A stretch of 64,000 bases of DNA from Progne subis subis (GCA_022316685.1 JAKJHU010000075.1:1178001-1242000), one strand, 5' to 3'; positions 24,423 to 37,843 are shown, numbered from the stretch's first letter. The notes: generated by a model not told the origin, from the sequence alone. Numbers and translations: made by a program.

Positions 24423-25825
24423 TCTGACTCTGTGGAACTGCCACTCGTACCCATGCCTCCGTGTCATGGGGAAACAACGGTGACATTGGAAAACAGGGAG
24501 GGCTTGTTTGTTTTATACCAACTGAATTGCATATACTTTTTTAAAACTTTGTTCACTTTAATTTCTCAACGGCACTGTCAAGCAGTTAATTTACAAATAA
24601 AGTATGTTCCTGTTTTTCAGCAAGCTTTTGAGAAAAAACGAGGTGAAAACTTTAGTTTAATAACTCTGTATGCATTGCTGTGTATAAGATAAAACTGTTG
24701 CTTTGATGTTGCTAAAAATGTATTTATATATCTGCAGTTTTGATGATTGTATATTCTGTAATGGGTATTGTATGATAATCATGTTATGTTTTCATATGCA
24801 GATGTCAATCAATCATGACTGCTTTTTAAAAAAAAAATCACTGCACTTACATTACCATGATATGCATTGGAATTCTATAGAAAGTGCACAAGCTGGTTTC
24901 TGTGCTTATATATATATTAAAAAAAAAAAAGCTGTTAAAGGGGAAAGTTGTACTTCTTTTCACTGCCTTTTGAAAAACACTATAATAAAGTGGAACATGA
25001 AAAGCCATATATTTTATAAGGGTAGTAGTGAGCTTAGAGCGGGAAATACAAAATATTTTTTTCTTATACATACGTTTGCAAAAAACTTAAAAATTTGACA
25101 CAAGATTGTAAGAGTATTTTTTTAGATTCTGGTAGGAAGCAGCTCAGAGAATCTAAGAACAACATGTGCCTAAACCAACGAAGGATGTAGTGCAAAGTCT
25201 GCTCTCCCATTCTAAAGGAAAACCAATGTTATATATGCAGGATATAATATATATATTTATAAATGTATAATTTTATGTATTGTTTTAAAACAAGAAACTG
25301 GAATCCAAATTTTAGAAACCAAACCTAATAAATTGAGACGCGTAACACTGAGAAAGAATATGGCTTTTCCTTTGAAATAACAAAGCTCCAGCATTAAGGA
25401 AGTTAGAGAAAGGAAAAAAATGCAGACAGACACATGAAAGGGAGTCAAGTAGAGTTTCAGAAATGAACATGACATTTGAAGAAGCTCACAACTGTGTTTG
25501 TATAAATATTGTGCCAAAGTCTGGGTCAGCCACACTTCCTCGGTATCCTCGGTCGCTGTATGTTGCGTTGTGTCAAATGTTGCTGTTTTGTGCGCGTTGT
25601 TTTTCAGCTGCAGAGCTGTTTGTGGGCAGCGGGTGGCAATGTACTGCAGCGTTCCAGAGAAATTCCTTCGTAGCGCTCCACAAGGGAAAGTGTATCGTAT
25701 CGAAAGAGTTTTATAAAACATATTAGTCTTAATTTTAATGAAGTTGAAGACTTGTTCAGTGATGTTGTCTTTAAGTTCTATCTTGTGCATAATGATGGAA
25801 TAAAAGCTAAGTGAAACAATGAGCA
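24423..25825 (+). other. ARHGAP6: ARHGAP6 3' untranslated region
   Basis: About 1.4 kb of AU-rich sequence follows the stop codon. AATAAA hexamers occur at 24596, 24984 and 25799. The last is the likeliest main poly(A) signal, because the sequence loses 3'-UTR character about 25 bases after it; the others could give shorter transcripts. Open frames here on either strand are not coding-like. Confidence 0.7.
25799..25804 (+). terminator. ARHGAP6: Poly(A) signal AATAAA of ARHGAP6
   Basis: AATAAA followed within 40 bases by a TTTGCTCCTTTTTTTT U-rich downstream element. Confidence 0.65.
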
Positions 25826-28800
25826 TATTTTTTGCTCCTTTTTTTTAAGTAAGGTTTACAGGGTATTGATGTGTTTTTATTACATTCTTGAGTGTCTCTA
25901 TGGAAAACATCTAAAAGGCATAGGAGCTTAAGGGTCACCTTCAAATGCAACTTAAATATACAAGATTCAAGGTTTTACTTTAGTGTGAGGCTTAAAATCC
26001 ATCATATAAAGAGTCCTTTCCCTCATATCTCCATTTCTCATCGTATCTCCATTTTTCCAAGTAAAATTATAAGATAAAAGCATCAAGCCAAGTAGAAGGG
26101 GGCAGGATTTGGCTTTTGTTGTAGCTCTTTTTATGCAGAATAAATATAATTCTTTTCTGGTAGTTGCAAAGCTTTTCCAAATATTATCATGGTATGAGAC
26201 TTGATAGGAAAAGGTTCTTGTACGTCCCTTGTTGCAGCAGCTCTGTGCCAATTTATTTTAAAAAAAAAAAGGTAGTCCACCCCAAATTAAAATTTTTGTG
26301 GACTATAAGGAAAGACAAAAATGAGCTCTTACAATCTTCACTATTTGATCTTGTTTCAATATTATTCCAGGCTTGATACAGATTTGCTATAGGGAATTAG
26401 CACCCAAGTAGTCCTCAAAACCAATTATAGTGTAAATCTTGCTGCAGAAGATACTGTATTCACTAGATGTCCATCTCTTCATTTTAAACCCTTCTAAATA
26501 CAGGAGCATCTGCACCCTTTTTAGTGAAAGATATCTGAGGATTACTGAGTCTCATGAAGAGATTGCCTTTTGCCACTCCCTCTCCCTGTATGTTATTTAT
26601 ATATGTATCTGTGTATTACCATCTACATAGAGTTTATGCAACAAAAGATGAAAACATAAGGCAAGATAAAAGACAAGACCACTGCTGGAGGACAGCCTTG
26701 TGTGTACACATTTCACTAGATTGTCATGTGGAAGAGAAGGGATACAAAATAAATTCCAGTAAATTAATGTTAACATTTGGCAAGACTACATAATTTCTGT
26801 CATTTTCATTTGAACAGGGCAGAGCAGAATTTTCACGAGCAGGTTAAGAATGTAATTTTTAGTTGTAAGTCTTTCCAGGAAAGACTGAAATCAGTGACAT
26901 AAATTTTTATGCTTGTTTGTTTGTTTTTATATTTCAGAAGAAAGCATGAAAGCTTGTTTCTAGTTTTATGATGGGTGATAGATCTGTGTGGGATATCTCA
27001 TTTTAGATGTCTAAATGATCCTATGACACATGCTCTTGAATAGCCGTAAAACTCATTTTACAGGCACTCTGTGTGAGGGTATCAGAGCCTTTTTTCTGAC
27101 TCCCTCCCTTGGGAGGAGGATTCCTGTCTTAGCAGAGGGGTCACGGGCCTGTGCCTTAATGAAGAGTGATAGAGAAGGTCCCCTCTGGAGGTCTTGAGGC
27201 ATCTAGGCAAACTCAATTTCCCTCGCATCACTTCTTATCACATCACACTGGTTCACACCCAGGACTGTAAATAAACCACTTTCTGCTCCTGGGCTGAATT
27301 ACCTCTCTCAGGAGGTGTCTTCCAGTTGGGAGGAGGGGTGTGCTGCACTCACAGGTGAGCCCAGGAGAGATGGGATGTGGGTGCTCCAAGGACAGGGTGC
27401 CTGTGAGTTACCCGTGGGGCAGGGCTTGCACTTCTGCTGCAGAAACAAGAAATGCAAGGATTCAGTACAGTTCTAGGTACAAGCCAGATGAGGAACCTGT
27501 CAACCAGGGGAGAAGAAAAGACAGACTTTAAAATACTAGTTTAAAGATTACTGTTGTTGCCATCTTTCAAAACAAGAGGTGGTTGCACTGTTGCATTGTG
27601 CGTTCTAAGACCATGCTCCTCAGCTGAAGGGTTGCACCTTCTCCCTCTTCCCCAGCTTACTATCCCAGCCCTTAGACCAGATCATGGAGTGGTGGGAGGA
27701 GTTCCAGGACTTGTTGATCTAGCTGAAACTTGTTCTGAGCAAGGAACACGTAAAATTCAGGATTAGTGGCTCTCACAAGTGGTGGGCACAGGGGAGGAGG
27801 AGGGATGGGGTCAGAGATGGGGAGAGGAGAAGGGAGGGACTGACTCCTCTTGTCAGGTGCTCCAGTAGCTGTGTCAGCTCACTGAGGAGCCTCGAGCCTT
27901 GCTGCTTCAACCTGCAGGCAGGAGCCCAGCCAAGCTCTTGAGAGTGGCTTTGAGATACAAACCTGAGCCACCCCAGCTGCTGCCTTGGGTTTGTGAAATC
28001 TCAAGTGCTCTGCTGTCTACATGGGGAGCACAGGCTGCCACCGTGGCATAGATTAATGCTACTCAGAACTACTCTGCTTTTGAAATGATGAGGTTCAGTG
28101 GACTGGAATTAGTGGTTGTATGGTGTGGAGAGGGAGGTTTTGTCTGATTTTTCACTGGTTTTGTTGTTTCTCTGGCATTGGTCAAGGCCAGAAATCTCAA
28201 TTCCAGCCTTTCTGGAGCACCAGCTTGCCCTGTGTTGCTGGTTTGGCAGAGGATCAGGGACTTCTTTCTCCTCTGGGAAACACAGAATGTCTGAGCTTCA
28301 TTTTGCTCCTTCTCTCTGTCTCTTTTCTTCCCTTCTTTTTGCATTAATTAAACAAAAAGAAAATAGTCACTCCATTGTGCAATACTTAACCTCACAGAGC
28401 TGCAAAGCAGTGGAAGTGTTCTCAGTTGCATTAAAGGGTATTTTGACATCAAAAAGTCATTTTGCATCACTAGGAACTGCAAAGCACTGCTGTACTACAG
28501 TTGCTACAGGGGAAAGTATCTGTAGCTCAGGCTACTGGGTCATAAACTACACTGTCTCTGAGAACAGCATTGATTTATTTTTTTTCTGAAGTGCAAAACA
28601 TCTCAAAAGGTGGTATCTGCATCTGGAAAAGTTATTCACAGGCTCTCATTTTATTCAGTGGAAAGAGGTGGGTATTTCTGTGCCACCTTTATACAACCTA
28701 CATGTGTCTTTCTTTGAAGGACAGTCTCTTTTAAGGGGCTGGTTACTAGAAAAGCCTATTTTTTCCTTCCCCTGCTATATAAAGAGAGTCTAAATAAGTC

Positions 28801-29718
28801 ACCCAAATATGGTGACCCTCTAAGTTTTTTGGAGTGAATCCCACCTTGATGGTCCAGTAAACCAGAAAATGCATGTTGAATGTTCAACACAGGTTTCCAG
28901 CTCCTACAAAAAGTGAAATTTACCCAGCACTGGGGCTCCTAGGTAAACCTGGGACTAGTGGGGCTGGCAGAGTCAGTGTTACTCCTGGGGGCCTGGGGAG
29001 ATGGCACCGTTGGCTCTGTGAGAAATACAGGCTTTTTGCAAAGTGGGGGAGAGACGCTGCCTGGTCTGGAATTTCACCTTTTTTTCAGTTGTGTCACTGG
29101 TTGGTTGGCTGGTTGGGTTTTAAGTAGGACTTCTTTATTCACTGAAAACTCTGTTTCCAGATGAAGTGGAAATGTTCATGAACAGACTGTGATTTAATTA
29201 ATTTGTTCAGTGACTTAAAAAATGAATGTATGATTTCTGGAAGCAACCTAATTTGGGCATTTTATATATACTGTGGGGAGGTGGCTTGTATTGATTCCAA
29301 GTAGTACTGGCAAATGGAGACAGGCAGATAAAATCTTCCTTTTGAAAGATGGGTGTTAATTCTCTTTCTTCTGAGAAAGTAAATGTCTTTGCCACTGGAG
29401 TTTTAGGGTCAAAGAGAGAAGACAGCAGGAAGGAGGGAGGAGGAAAGAGGATCCACTTCTCTCTTAAACTGTAGTTGGGAGGGGTGAGAGCATGTGCAGG
29501 TGAGAGCAGTATCTCCAGCTGGGTGGTTGTCATTCTGGGTGAGGACTCTGTGCACTCTGCTAATGATTGTTCAAACTTTTAAATAAAGGAGAATAACTTT
29601 TAGCAGTGTCTCTTTTGAACAAAGGGGACATGAATAGACACTTCAATCACCATTTCCTTTTGCTGAGTTTGCTCTGTTCCATTTCCCTTTGTCTACTTCC
29701 AACCATAGCTATGAGCTA

Positions 29719-29722
<4 letters not shown>

Positions 29723-29749
<27 letters not shown>

Positions 29750-29777
29750 GGCCTTGGGGGGGGAGGGGGAGGGTGGA
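29723..29777 (+). repeat. Poly(A) then G-rich tract
   Basis: About 27 A residues, then GGCCTT and a G-rich run (eight G, then GGGAGGGTGG). It may be a decayed retroposon tail, but no body was recognised. Confidence 0.7.
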
Positions 29778-29968
29778 GGTGGAATTCTTTCTGCATCATA
29801 TTAACAGGAACCTGAATTTTGTCTGCTTTGAAAAAGGACTGTTGACAAACCAAGGCATCCTTTAGAGTATAGAAACTCTTCAATCACTATGAGAAAAGAC
29901 CACCTGACCCTGGTAAGTGTCTTCAACTTCACAGAGGTGAATTAGAGACACCATTCAAAAATAAAAGA

Positions 29969-30112
29969 GAGGGAAGGAAGGAAGGAAGGAGGGAAGGAGG
30001 GAAGGAAGGAAGGAAGGAAGGAAGGAAGGAAGGAAGGAAGGAAGGAAGGAAGGAAGGAAGGAAGGAAGGAAGGAAGGAAGGAAGGAAGGAAGGAAGGAAG
30101 GAAGGAAGGAAG
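29969..30112 (+). repeat. (GGAA)n microsatellite
   Basis: About 144 bases of GGAA tetranucleotide repeat, interrupted by GGGA units near the 5' end and perfect from about 30000. GGAA arrays can bind ETS-family factors; no role is shown here. Confidence 0.93.
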
Positions 30113-32924
30113 TTGAGACTGAAAAGCACTTTATCATGCAGAAAATAACAAATGCACACTGCAACCTGCCAAGCAGGGTTACTGAGGTAAAAACACACCA
30201 TTCACTCAAGGACAAGAATCATATGATCACTTTAGGGAGATGGAGTGTTGAATATGGAAGCAGCATCTGGCTTTTCTCCTAAAAAAAGGTTTAAAAGGGT
30301 GAAATGCTGGACAAACTCTTCCCTTCACCCACAGGCTATTTCTGTAGCTCTGAACAGCAGCTAAAGGTTACCAGCTGTGCTTTTGCCCAGGGTGCTATTG
30401 ACTTTGTGTAGTTGTGGCCTTATTTCTGATTGCGGGGAGAGCTGGAGCCCTGAAAGAGCTCAATGTTGCAAGAAGGCTCTTCTGAAATATTCCTAAAAAA
30501 CCCACAAAAATCCCTGGCTCCAGTATTGTGAGCCACTTTTCAGTCTGTGAAAAAAGGAGTAAAATTGAAAGAAAAAAGAGAGCTCTGGTGTAGCAGCCTC
30601 ATCCCACTGGAGCTTTCAGTGGGTGATTGTTATTTTGGAGGACCTATTGCTTATAACCCTGACAGTGGTAAGCAAGTGGTAGGACTCAGGGAGCTGGGAG
30701 GCTGCCCTGTCAAAGGAACAACAAAGATAATTTAAAAAAAAAGGAAAGAAAGAGGAAGGGAGAGAAAGTTTGTAATGCAAAGTGAATGCTGTTTTCCCAC
30801 GTCTGCCATGAACAGACGAGTTTCTGAATGTTCAAGTGTTCCCATCCTTGAAGAGTCAAGATTTGTAGTTGGAAACATTGAGAATTGGTGTGATGGAGTA
30901 GAGCAAGGCCCAGAGAACCCAGCAGGTGTGATGAGGCCCTGCTATCTTGCACGTCTTGTCTTCCATGGCACTGTAAATAATTCTGTCTGACCCTGGTGCT
31001 AGTGAGAAGATGGGTGTGAGAATATGTGTGAATTGGAGCTTTGCTGCAATGGCATTGCTACACCAATGCAGGGACAGAGTCACACTGCATTTTGCTCTAC
31101 TTTTCTTCTGGTTTTAGGGCTCCTTTATTCTGCCTTGTGCACTTGCCAAGACTGAAGAAGTAATATTTAATATGTCCCTCCTGTCATCTGGTGATTTGAA
31201 CAATACTCCTGGGATATATCAGGTTTATTTAAGCTCTGAGTATCTGTCATCTTGTTCTCCCATCCCACTGCTTAGTGAGGAGAGTCCAGCAGCTGCACAG
31301 CACTCATCAATGGACCCCACACAACTTTCAGGTCCTACCTTCCTCAAGCCTCTCCCACTGGACTGAATTCTCTGGGGCAGGGGGGTGGTGTGTGCATCAC
31401 TCCCACTGCCCATGATGGTGGAGCTCAGCTGAGAAGCTGGTGCCTTTCCCCAAGGACAGGGGAACACACCTGAAGATGGTGCTGCCCAGTACTCGGTGTC
31501 CATGTGGAAGTTTCCAGGCCCTGGGACCCTTGGACAGTTGCTCAGCATTTAAGATTAAATTGCCTGAGCTGTTTTGGCTTGTGTTGCGTTGAGATTCCAG
31601 TGCCCCAAGGGTTGGAGCATGTGGGTATGGGCCATGGTGTTTGAAGGCACAGGGAACTTGGGAGAGCTTCATGTGCCCTGTGCCAGCACCACATTTTGTG
31701 CTGGGAGTAAATAGAAAGCCTCATGCTCTGAGGCAGCCCTTTGGACACCTTCAGACCCCAAATGAGAGCCTTCCCTGAGAGCCAGGCAAGCTGATCCAGG
31801 AGACTTGGGAAAGCAGCAGCGTTAGTGCTGCAAAATGAGCCCTTGCTTGCTGGTACCAGAAATTTCTGTTTCACTCCTCTTGCAGAATAATGCAAGTGCC
31901 AAGGGAAAGGGCTGAAAAGAAATTAAGGATTCCAGAGAAACCTCTCTTTTGGTCTGAGAAATTCATCACTCCTGCCCCTGCCCACAAGGAGACATCCAAT
32001 TGTCAGTGCAGGTAAGCCCTGAGAAATGGAGGTACTCTCACATCCTCCTGGGATGGGGCAGGGCAGCGTTCAGCTGCCTGCTACAAGAGCTGTGCCTGTG
32101 GTGTGCATCCTGTTTGTGGTTGTTGTAGGGGTCTTTGTTTTATGTGGCATTTCTCTGCTCCATTGTCTCATTGATCTTCATATGCACAGGGAATGTAGGA
32201 TCTGCCTTGTGTACGAAAGAGGGAGCAGAAACCTGCACTCCCCTGTGAGGAGAGCTGTTCAGAAGATTTTTGGGTTAATATTCATACTAGCCTCAGGCAA
32301 TTTTCTACTCTCTGTTTTAAGGGAGTGGGCTGGGAGAACATGCAGTTGTTGTTTCCTCTGGTATCAAGGGATTAGCTTAAGGCCATGGATAAAGAGCATC
32401 AGGGATGCAGATGGCAGTGGAAGAACAAAAGTAGCCATAGGAGACTGGGAAGACAGAAAGCCCCACCATTCCTTTTCACAGAAGAGATTATTTAAAAAAT
32501 CTTCCATAACCATTTTTCCTTCAAGCAAGTAAGAAATTCCCCATGTCAATTCTGATCTGCCCACACCCAGTGGATTGAGACAGAACTGAGTGCAGTATAA
32601 GGCAAGGAAGTAAATTTGAGCACCAAATACAGTAGAACCATGCTATTAGGGTTTGTATGCTATGTTCTGCTATACCAAAGCTCATCTCAATCATAACAGT
32701 GAAATGTGGATAACTTCTGCCACAACATGCACAGTGAACCACTGTGAACCCCTGAAAACTAAAAAGAACAGGATAAGATCAGAGTTTCCAAGTCATAATT
32801 TGTATTTAAACTTAATAGCAAGTACTATTCTCCCCTTTTTTTTTTCCCAGTACCTACTGTGTCTATAAACTTGTCTAGGCACAGAAAGGAGGGTATTTCT
32901 CTGCAGTGCTGCATATTAGAAAAG

Positions 32925-32930
32925 GGCAGC
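32925..32930. repeat. Target site duplication, left, copy 1
   Basis: GGCAGC immediately before the LTR, repeated at 41021-41026. A six-base duplication is usual for class II/betaretroviral integrases. Confidence 0.93.
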
Positions 32931-33629
32931 TGTATCTGGTTTTGTCCCCGCTCCGGGCGGGAGAGGACCTCTGGCTAGCTCGGTCAACACAGATACAGAT
33001 GTTTCCAGTTCGTTTCGGCTTCTCGGCTTAGCAGCTGGACACCGTATGTCGAGACAGTCAACAGCAGCAGAAGAGAAAAGGCTGGCTCTCAGCTTAGCAG
33101 GTTAAAAGATGTTTATTAGCTCCAGAGTTGAGAAGCAGAGAGCTCCAAGCTCAGAGGCGACAGCTCAGAGGCTGAGAGCTGAGCAGCTGAGAGCGAGGTA
33201 GCTGAGCGAGGAGCTGCTGAGAGACCTGCTCTGAATCTCCCTCTCCCTTATAAGCGGGGGAGGGGTTCCAGGGAGGATACAATAAGACAACAAATCAGGG
33301 GATTCAGGGGGTAACAAGGTGTGCCCACCCCCAAGCCTCGGACCAACTACCTCCAGAGGAAAAGAATTCCCCCCAGGCTACCTGTCCACCCGAAGCCCTC
33401 TCCCTGAGGTTTCGCAATCTGGGAGGGACCCCTGGAGTGATAGACAGGCTGCCCCAGAGTGAGGGGGGGCAGAGGGGATGTTACATGCCATGTGAGGGGT
33501 GGGATAATTGACACAAAACACCTTATTATACAGACGACACAAAAGGGATACAAAATTGGGGATACAGTGAAATGAACCATAACATAAACTTCTTACAAAA
33601 ACCTAATAAAACAGTTCTGCACCACCACA
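32931..33629 (-). repeat. 3' LTR, copy 1
   Basis: 699 bases. In sense it starts TGTGGTGGTGC and ends CCAGATACA. A TATA-like TTATAAG lies at 33248-33254 and the poly(A) signal AATAAA at 33112-33117 (complement). U5 carries four private changes, including a 2-base insertion, within 33013-33052. Confidence 0.96.
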
Positions 33630-33648
33630 TCTCCCCCTTTTTTGTTTT
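33630..33648 (-). promoter_or_regulatory. Polypurine tract, copy 1
   Basis: In sense this is A/G-rich ending AAAAAAGGGGGAGA directly before the 3' LTR, the expected plus-strand primer. It overlaps the env stop codon. Confidence 0.9.
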
Positions 33649-34252
33649 AATAACAGGAGGAGGGCTGGAATGGAGGAGGATGATATTCAAAGTCCGGGTA
33701 AATCTCAGTGAGCCACTCTGGCTGAGTGGGCCACTCCATTTGAGGTTCCTCTTCTGGGTGTCTCCTGTCTTCTGGGTTTTCCTCTAGTTCCATGTTTTCC
33801 TCCCATCCAGGCACGGATGATACAGCAACTTGGTTCACAGAGGGGGCATGTGTGGTGCTAGAAATTAGTCTACTTAACATTTTTTTGATGATACCAAATC
33901 CAATTAAAATTAACAGAATAACAAACAAAAACAACAAAACAGATTTCAAATTTGAACCCACCCAGCCCGAAATTCCCCAGTCCCCAAACAATCCATTCAG
34001 CCAGTCACCAGTCTCTCTCTTGATGTCATTCACCATGTCCCGGATGTTCTGGCTGGCTTTGTGGCCTGCTTCATTGCCCTGGTGGCTTTGGGCTGGGGCA
34101 CCAACCATCCAGAGACAGGTGCAGTGAGACTGGCAAGCAGGAGGATGCCAAGGAGCAGGTGGAACTTCCTCAGCACTGGGGACTGGCGCTGGACAGGCTC
34201 TGTCAGAACCAAAAGAACTAAAACAAACAATTAGCATTCGAGCAGGGGTCAT
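33647..34252 (-). pseudogene. env: Env remnant, copy 1 (internally deleted)
   Basis: A 201-codon open frame that overlaps the end of pol. Its second half has a membrane-proximal helix (WLNGLFGDWG), a strong hydrophobic anchor (LLFLFVILLILIGFGII) and an acidic, proline-rich tail. The first half is a frame artefact: the overlapping frame encodes a typical signal peptide (HLLLGILLLASLTAPVSG). Surface subunit, furin site and fusion peptide are absent. After splicing the first ATG would be at 34108 (complement), in frame with the anchor. The same deletion occurs in copy 2. Confidence 0.8.
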
Positions 34253-36299
34253 TCAGAAAAGCGAAACTATCCTGGGAAAAATCTTCCCTCCTTTTCCTCC
34301 TAAAAGCTGCCTGAGTAACCTGTGGCAGTTTCTTTTTCTCCCCTGAGACCTTCGGGACATAGGGCCTCACCCATTTTGATGGTAACCATCTCGGCCCCGC
34401 GGGGGTGGACACGCAAGCGTACCCACGACCCCACGTGACCAAATCATGAGGTCCCTCTGTCCTTCCAGTCTCAGGGTCCCGGACCATGACTGGTGGCCGC
34501 TCTTTGATGTTTAGCTGAGGGTTTGCCCCAAAATGACGAACGATCGGAGGGTTTAAAAACTCGAAGGTGCTGTTTAAAAAATTCAAAGTGAATAGAGCCC
34601 TGGCCAATCGGGTCTGTGGTGTTTCTGTTTTCAACACCGGTTGTTGTTGGTTGAGGACCCTTTTGATTTCCCTGTGGGTCCTCTCCACCACTGCTTGGCC
34701 TGTCGGGGAATGCGGGATGCCAGTTTTATGACCCACTCCCCATTGTTGCAGGAAGCTGCAGAATTCCTTGGAACGGTACGCTGGGCCATTATCAGTTTTT
34801 AATTCTTTTGGGATGCCCATGAAGGAGAAAGCCTGGATGAGGTGTTTAATTGCATCCGAGGTCTTCTCCCCTGTGTGGGCGGAAGCGAAAACCGCACCGG
34901 AGAAAGTGTCCACTGACACGTGCACATATTTAGATCGGCCGAATTGGGGGATATGTGTCACGTCCGTCTGCCACAGCTCACAGCTGTTCAGACCTCTGGG
35001 GTTCACTCCCGCACTTAAGGTGGGAAGTGCATGCTGGTTACAGGAGGGACACGTAGCCACAATTGCCTTAGCCTGTTCCCGGGTGATGTGAAACCGGCGA
35101 ACAAGGCCAGGTGCGTTCTGATGGTGAAGCTGATGGCTGAGCTTTGCCTGCTCAAAAATGCTTGGCAATGGGGCCATCGCTGCAGGAGCAGCAAGGGCAT
35201 CAGCCCCTCTGTTCCCCTCAGCTATGAAACCTGGCAAATCGGTGTGTGATCTCGTATGCATCACAAAAAATGGCTGCTCTCTGTGGGAGACAAGCTTAAC
35301 AAGCTTAGAAAGCAGCTCAAACAGTGCTGTGTTAGACACTTCCTGCAGTATTGCCTGATCTGCCCTCGATACCACCCCCGCTACATAAGCGGAGTCCGTT
35401 ACTAAATTGAAGGGTTCGGGGAACCTTTCAAAAGCCCTGACAACAGCGGCCAACTCAGCAACCTGAGGTGATCCCTCCACCTCGGCAACATCTGCCTCCC
35501 ACTGCTGAGTCTGAGGGTCCTTCCAAGTCATGACTGACTTGTGGGACCTTCCGGACGCGTCCGTGAAAACTGTCAGGGCCTCTAAAGGCTTCCTGCTCCG
35601 AACATCTTTCAAATTCAGTGTGAATTTGGCATCCTGATTAAAAATTTTGTGGCCTGGCCGATGAATTGAGATTTGCCCAGTGAAGGAATCTAGAGCAAAC
35701 TGCAGTGCTTCATTTTCCTGAAGCAGGTGTTCTAACATTGCCTTTGTAATTTGGCCCGATCTTAATCCAATTGGAATGTGAATGCATTCAAAATCACACC
35801 CGGCCAATTCCCTGATCCGGACTCTGGCTTTTCGGATCAGTTCAGCCACCAGTTCCTGTGGACGTGTCATTCTCTTGGACCTTTGATGGCTGAGAAAGAC
35901 CCATTCTATGATTAGAAGCGGGTCCTCTCTGCCCTGGTCCTTTTTGATGTTATTTCTCCATTGGAAAATGACTCCATGTAGGTGTGGCAATGTCCCCATT
36001 ATTATGAATTTGAAAGGCAGGTCTGGATCACACCTGTGAGCCTGCCGAGTGGACATGAGATGCTGTACCTTTTCCAGCGCCTCCTTTGCTTCCGGGGTTA
36101 GTTCCCTGGGAGAACTCAGCTCCTCTCCCCCTTTCAATAAATTGAAAAGAGGGGCTAGGTCCTCGGTTGTGAGGCCTAGCCAGGGTCTCACCCAATTCAA
36201 TGCCCCACACAGCTGATGGACATCTGCAAGGGTCTGAATTCTGGCCTTGATTTCCAATTTCTGCGGCACAATGGTCCGCTTGCCAATTTCCAGCCCAAG
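34218..36299 (-). pseudogene. pol: Pol 3' part, copy 1: RT end, RNase H, integrase
   Basis: This frame continues directly after the TAA at 36300-36302. It contains the RT connection domain, RNase H (TVFTDASG, VAELAAV, LVTDSAYVAG) and integrase (H-H-C-C zinc region with CPSCNQ; DDE residues in QTDVTH, KTDNGPAY and VVERTH). It runs 19 codons past the stop used in copy 2, ending NANCLF. No ATG opens it, so it would be expressed only by stop readthrough. Domains are otherwise undamaged. Confidence 0.92.
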
Positions 36300-37841
36300 T
36301 TACCTCCAAGGTGGCATCCTTTGAACCTTGTCTTCCTGCAGCTCGAACCCTGCAACAACCAATGCATTAATTGTCAGGTCAAGCGCGTGTGACAAGACAT
36401 CATCAGTGGGGGCACACACAAGCACATCATCCATATAATGATGGATGATTGCTTTCTCTGCGGCTACGCGGACCGGGGACAGCAAGGAAGCCACATACCA
36501 CTGGCAGATGATAGGTGACACCTTCATCCCTTGGGGTAAAACCCTCCAATGGTAGCGTTTCCTCGGGGCCTCTCGGTTAATGGTGGGAACCGAGAATGCA
36601 AAACGTGGTGCGTCGTCAGGGTGTAGGGGAATATGGAAGAAACAATCTTTTATATCTATAACAGCCAATTTCCAATTTTGTGGGAGCATGGTCGGGGCAG
36701 GCATCCCAGGTTGAAGAGAGCCCATGTCTTCTATCACGTTGTTAATTTGTCTGAGATCCTGGAGGAGTCTCCACTTGTCCTTCCCCGGCTTCTGGATAAC
36801 GAAAACCGGCGAATTCCAAGGGCTGGTGGTCTCTACAATGTGACCCTTAGCTAACTGCTCCTCCACGAGCTCTTCGAGCGCCTTCAATTTCTGTTTTGAA
36901 AGCGGCCACTGTTCCACCCACACTGGCGAATCTGTTTTCCAATTCAGCTTGTGGGTAGGGCGCTCCTCAGCGACCGCTGACCAAAAATCCTGTGGGGGGT
37001 CTGGGATGTCAATCGTGACTCCCCACTGGGCCATCAGGTCTCTCCCCAACAAGGGTTCCCTATAATCCAAAACAAAAGGGCGTAAACTGGCCAGTTGCCC
37101 TTTTGGCCCCTTAATTTGCACCACACTCTTTGATTGTTTGGCCAATTGCATTCCCCCTATTCCTTGCACGTGTCCTGCCACGTTTTCCAAGGCCCAACGT
37201 GACGGCCAGTGCTTAGCTGGAATTACAGTCACGTCCGCGCCCGTGTCGAGCAGGCCTGTGATGTTAATGGCCTCATCACCCACCTGTAATTCACATCCCA
37301 CCTGGGGTTTCACTTCTGTGATGTTGTGCACGGGACAAGCTGTTGGTATGTTATCTTCTTCCAGTCGTTCCCAGGTGGGTATGATCTGGGCAACTATCTG
37401 CCCTTTAGGTAGGAATGTTGGTGGGTGAGTGCAGCGTAGCCAGAGAACAAATTTTCCAGGATTGTTATCAAGTGTTCCTGGAAGAATTTCGATCTCTTTT
37501 GGGGTGTGTTTGCAGTCCCCCACAACGATGAGCTTACCTTTGACCCTTGGCCAGGTACCCTGCTCACTGTTGTCAACTGACACAAAATTCCAGTCGTCAT
37601 CTTTCAGGTGCAAACCCTCCGTGAGCTGCAACCTGTAGGGGGTATATTTAGAATTGGTTGTCAAAATCGGTTGTGCCATGTCATGATCCGTGTAAGTCAT
37701 TTCCAGCGTGTTATTTTTGCTGCCACCCTGAATGGGGCAATGCAGCTTCTCCTTCTTTTTCCCTTGGCTCCCTTTCCCCTCCCCTCCTGCCCGGTCCACC
37801 CCATTTTTTTCCTCACGCAGGGTGGACCTGCGCTCTTTCAC
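36300..37841 (-). pseudogene. pol: Pro-pol 5' part, copy 1: dUTPase-like, protease, RT (ends at stop)
   Basis: Entered by -1 frameshift from gag. Order: basic linker, degenerate dUTPase-like domain (PKGQIVAQIIP resembles the last dUTPase motif), aspartic protease with DTGADV and LLGRDLM, then RT with LPQGMKVSP and YMDD. Protease and RT share one frame with no second frameshift. It ends at TAA 36300-36302, 45 codons after YMDD, where copy 2 has a sense codon; the stop separates palm from thumb, so no complete RT is predicted. Confidence 0.93.
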
Positions 37842-37843
37842 CA

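Larger units (their letters stand above)
25830..32924. other. Intergenic, no gene recognised
   Basis: The 7 kb between ARHGAP6 and the first provirus contains only simple repeats that I can name. Open frames up to 168 codons (such as 32026-32532 and 28116-28589) have no domain, splice or codon signature. HCCS, the mammalian neighbour downstream of ARHGAP6, was not seen. Confidence 0.6.

Noticed and set aside
29969..30112. Protein of repeated FLPS units (minus strand)
   Set aside because: It is the translation of the GGAA microsatellite.
32026..32532. 168-codon frame with hydrophobic segment
   Set aside because: No recognisable family or splice context; a chance hydrophobic run in T-rich sequence is sufficient explanation.
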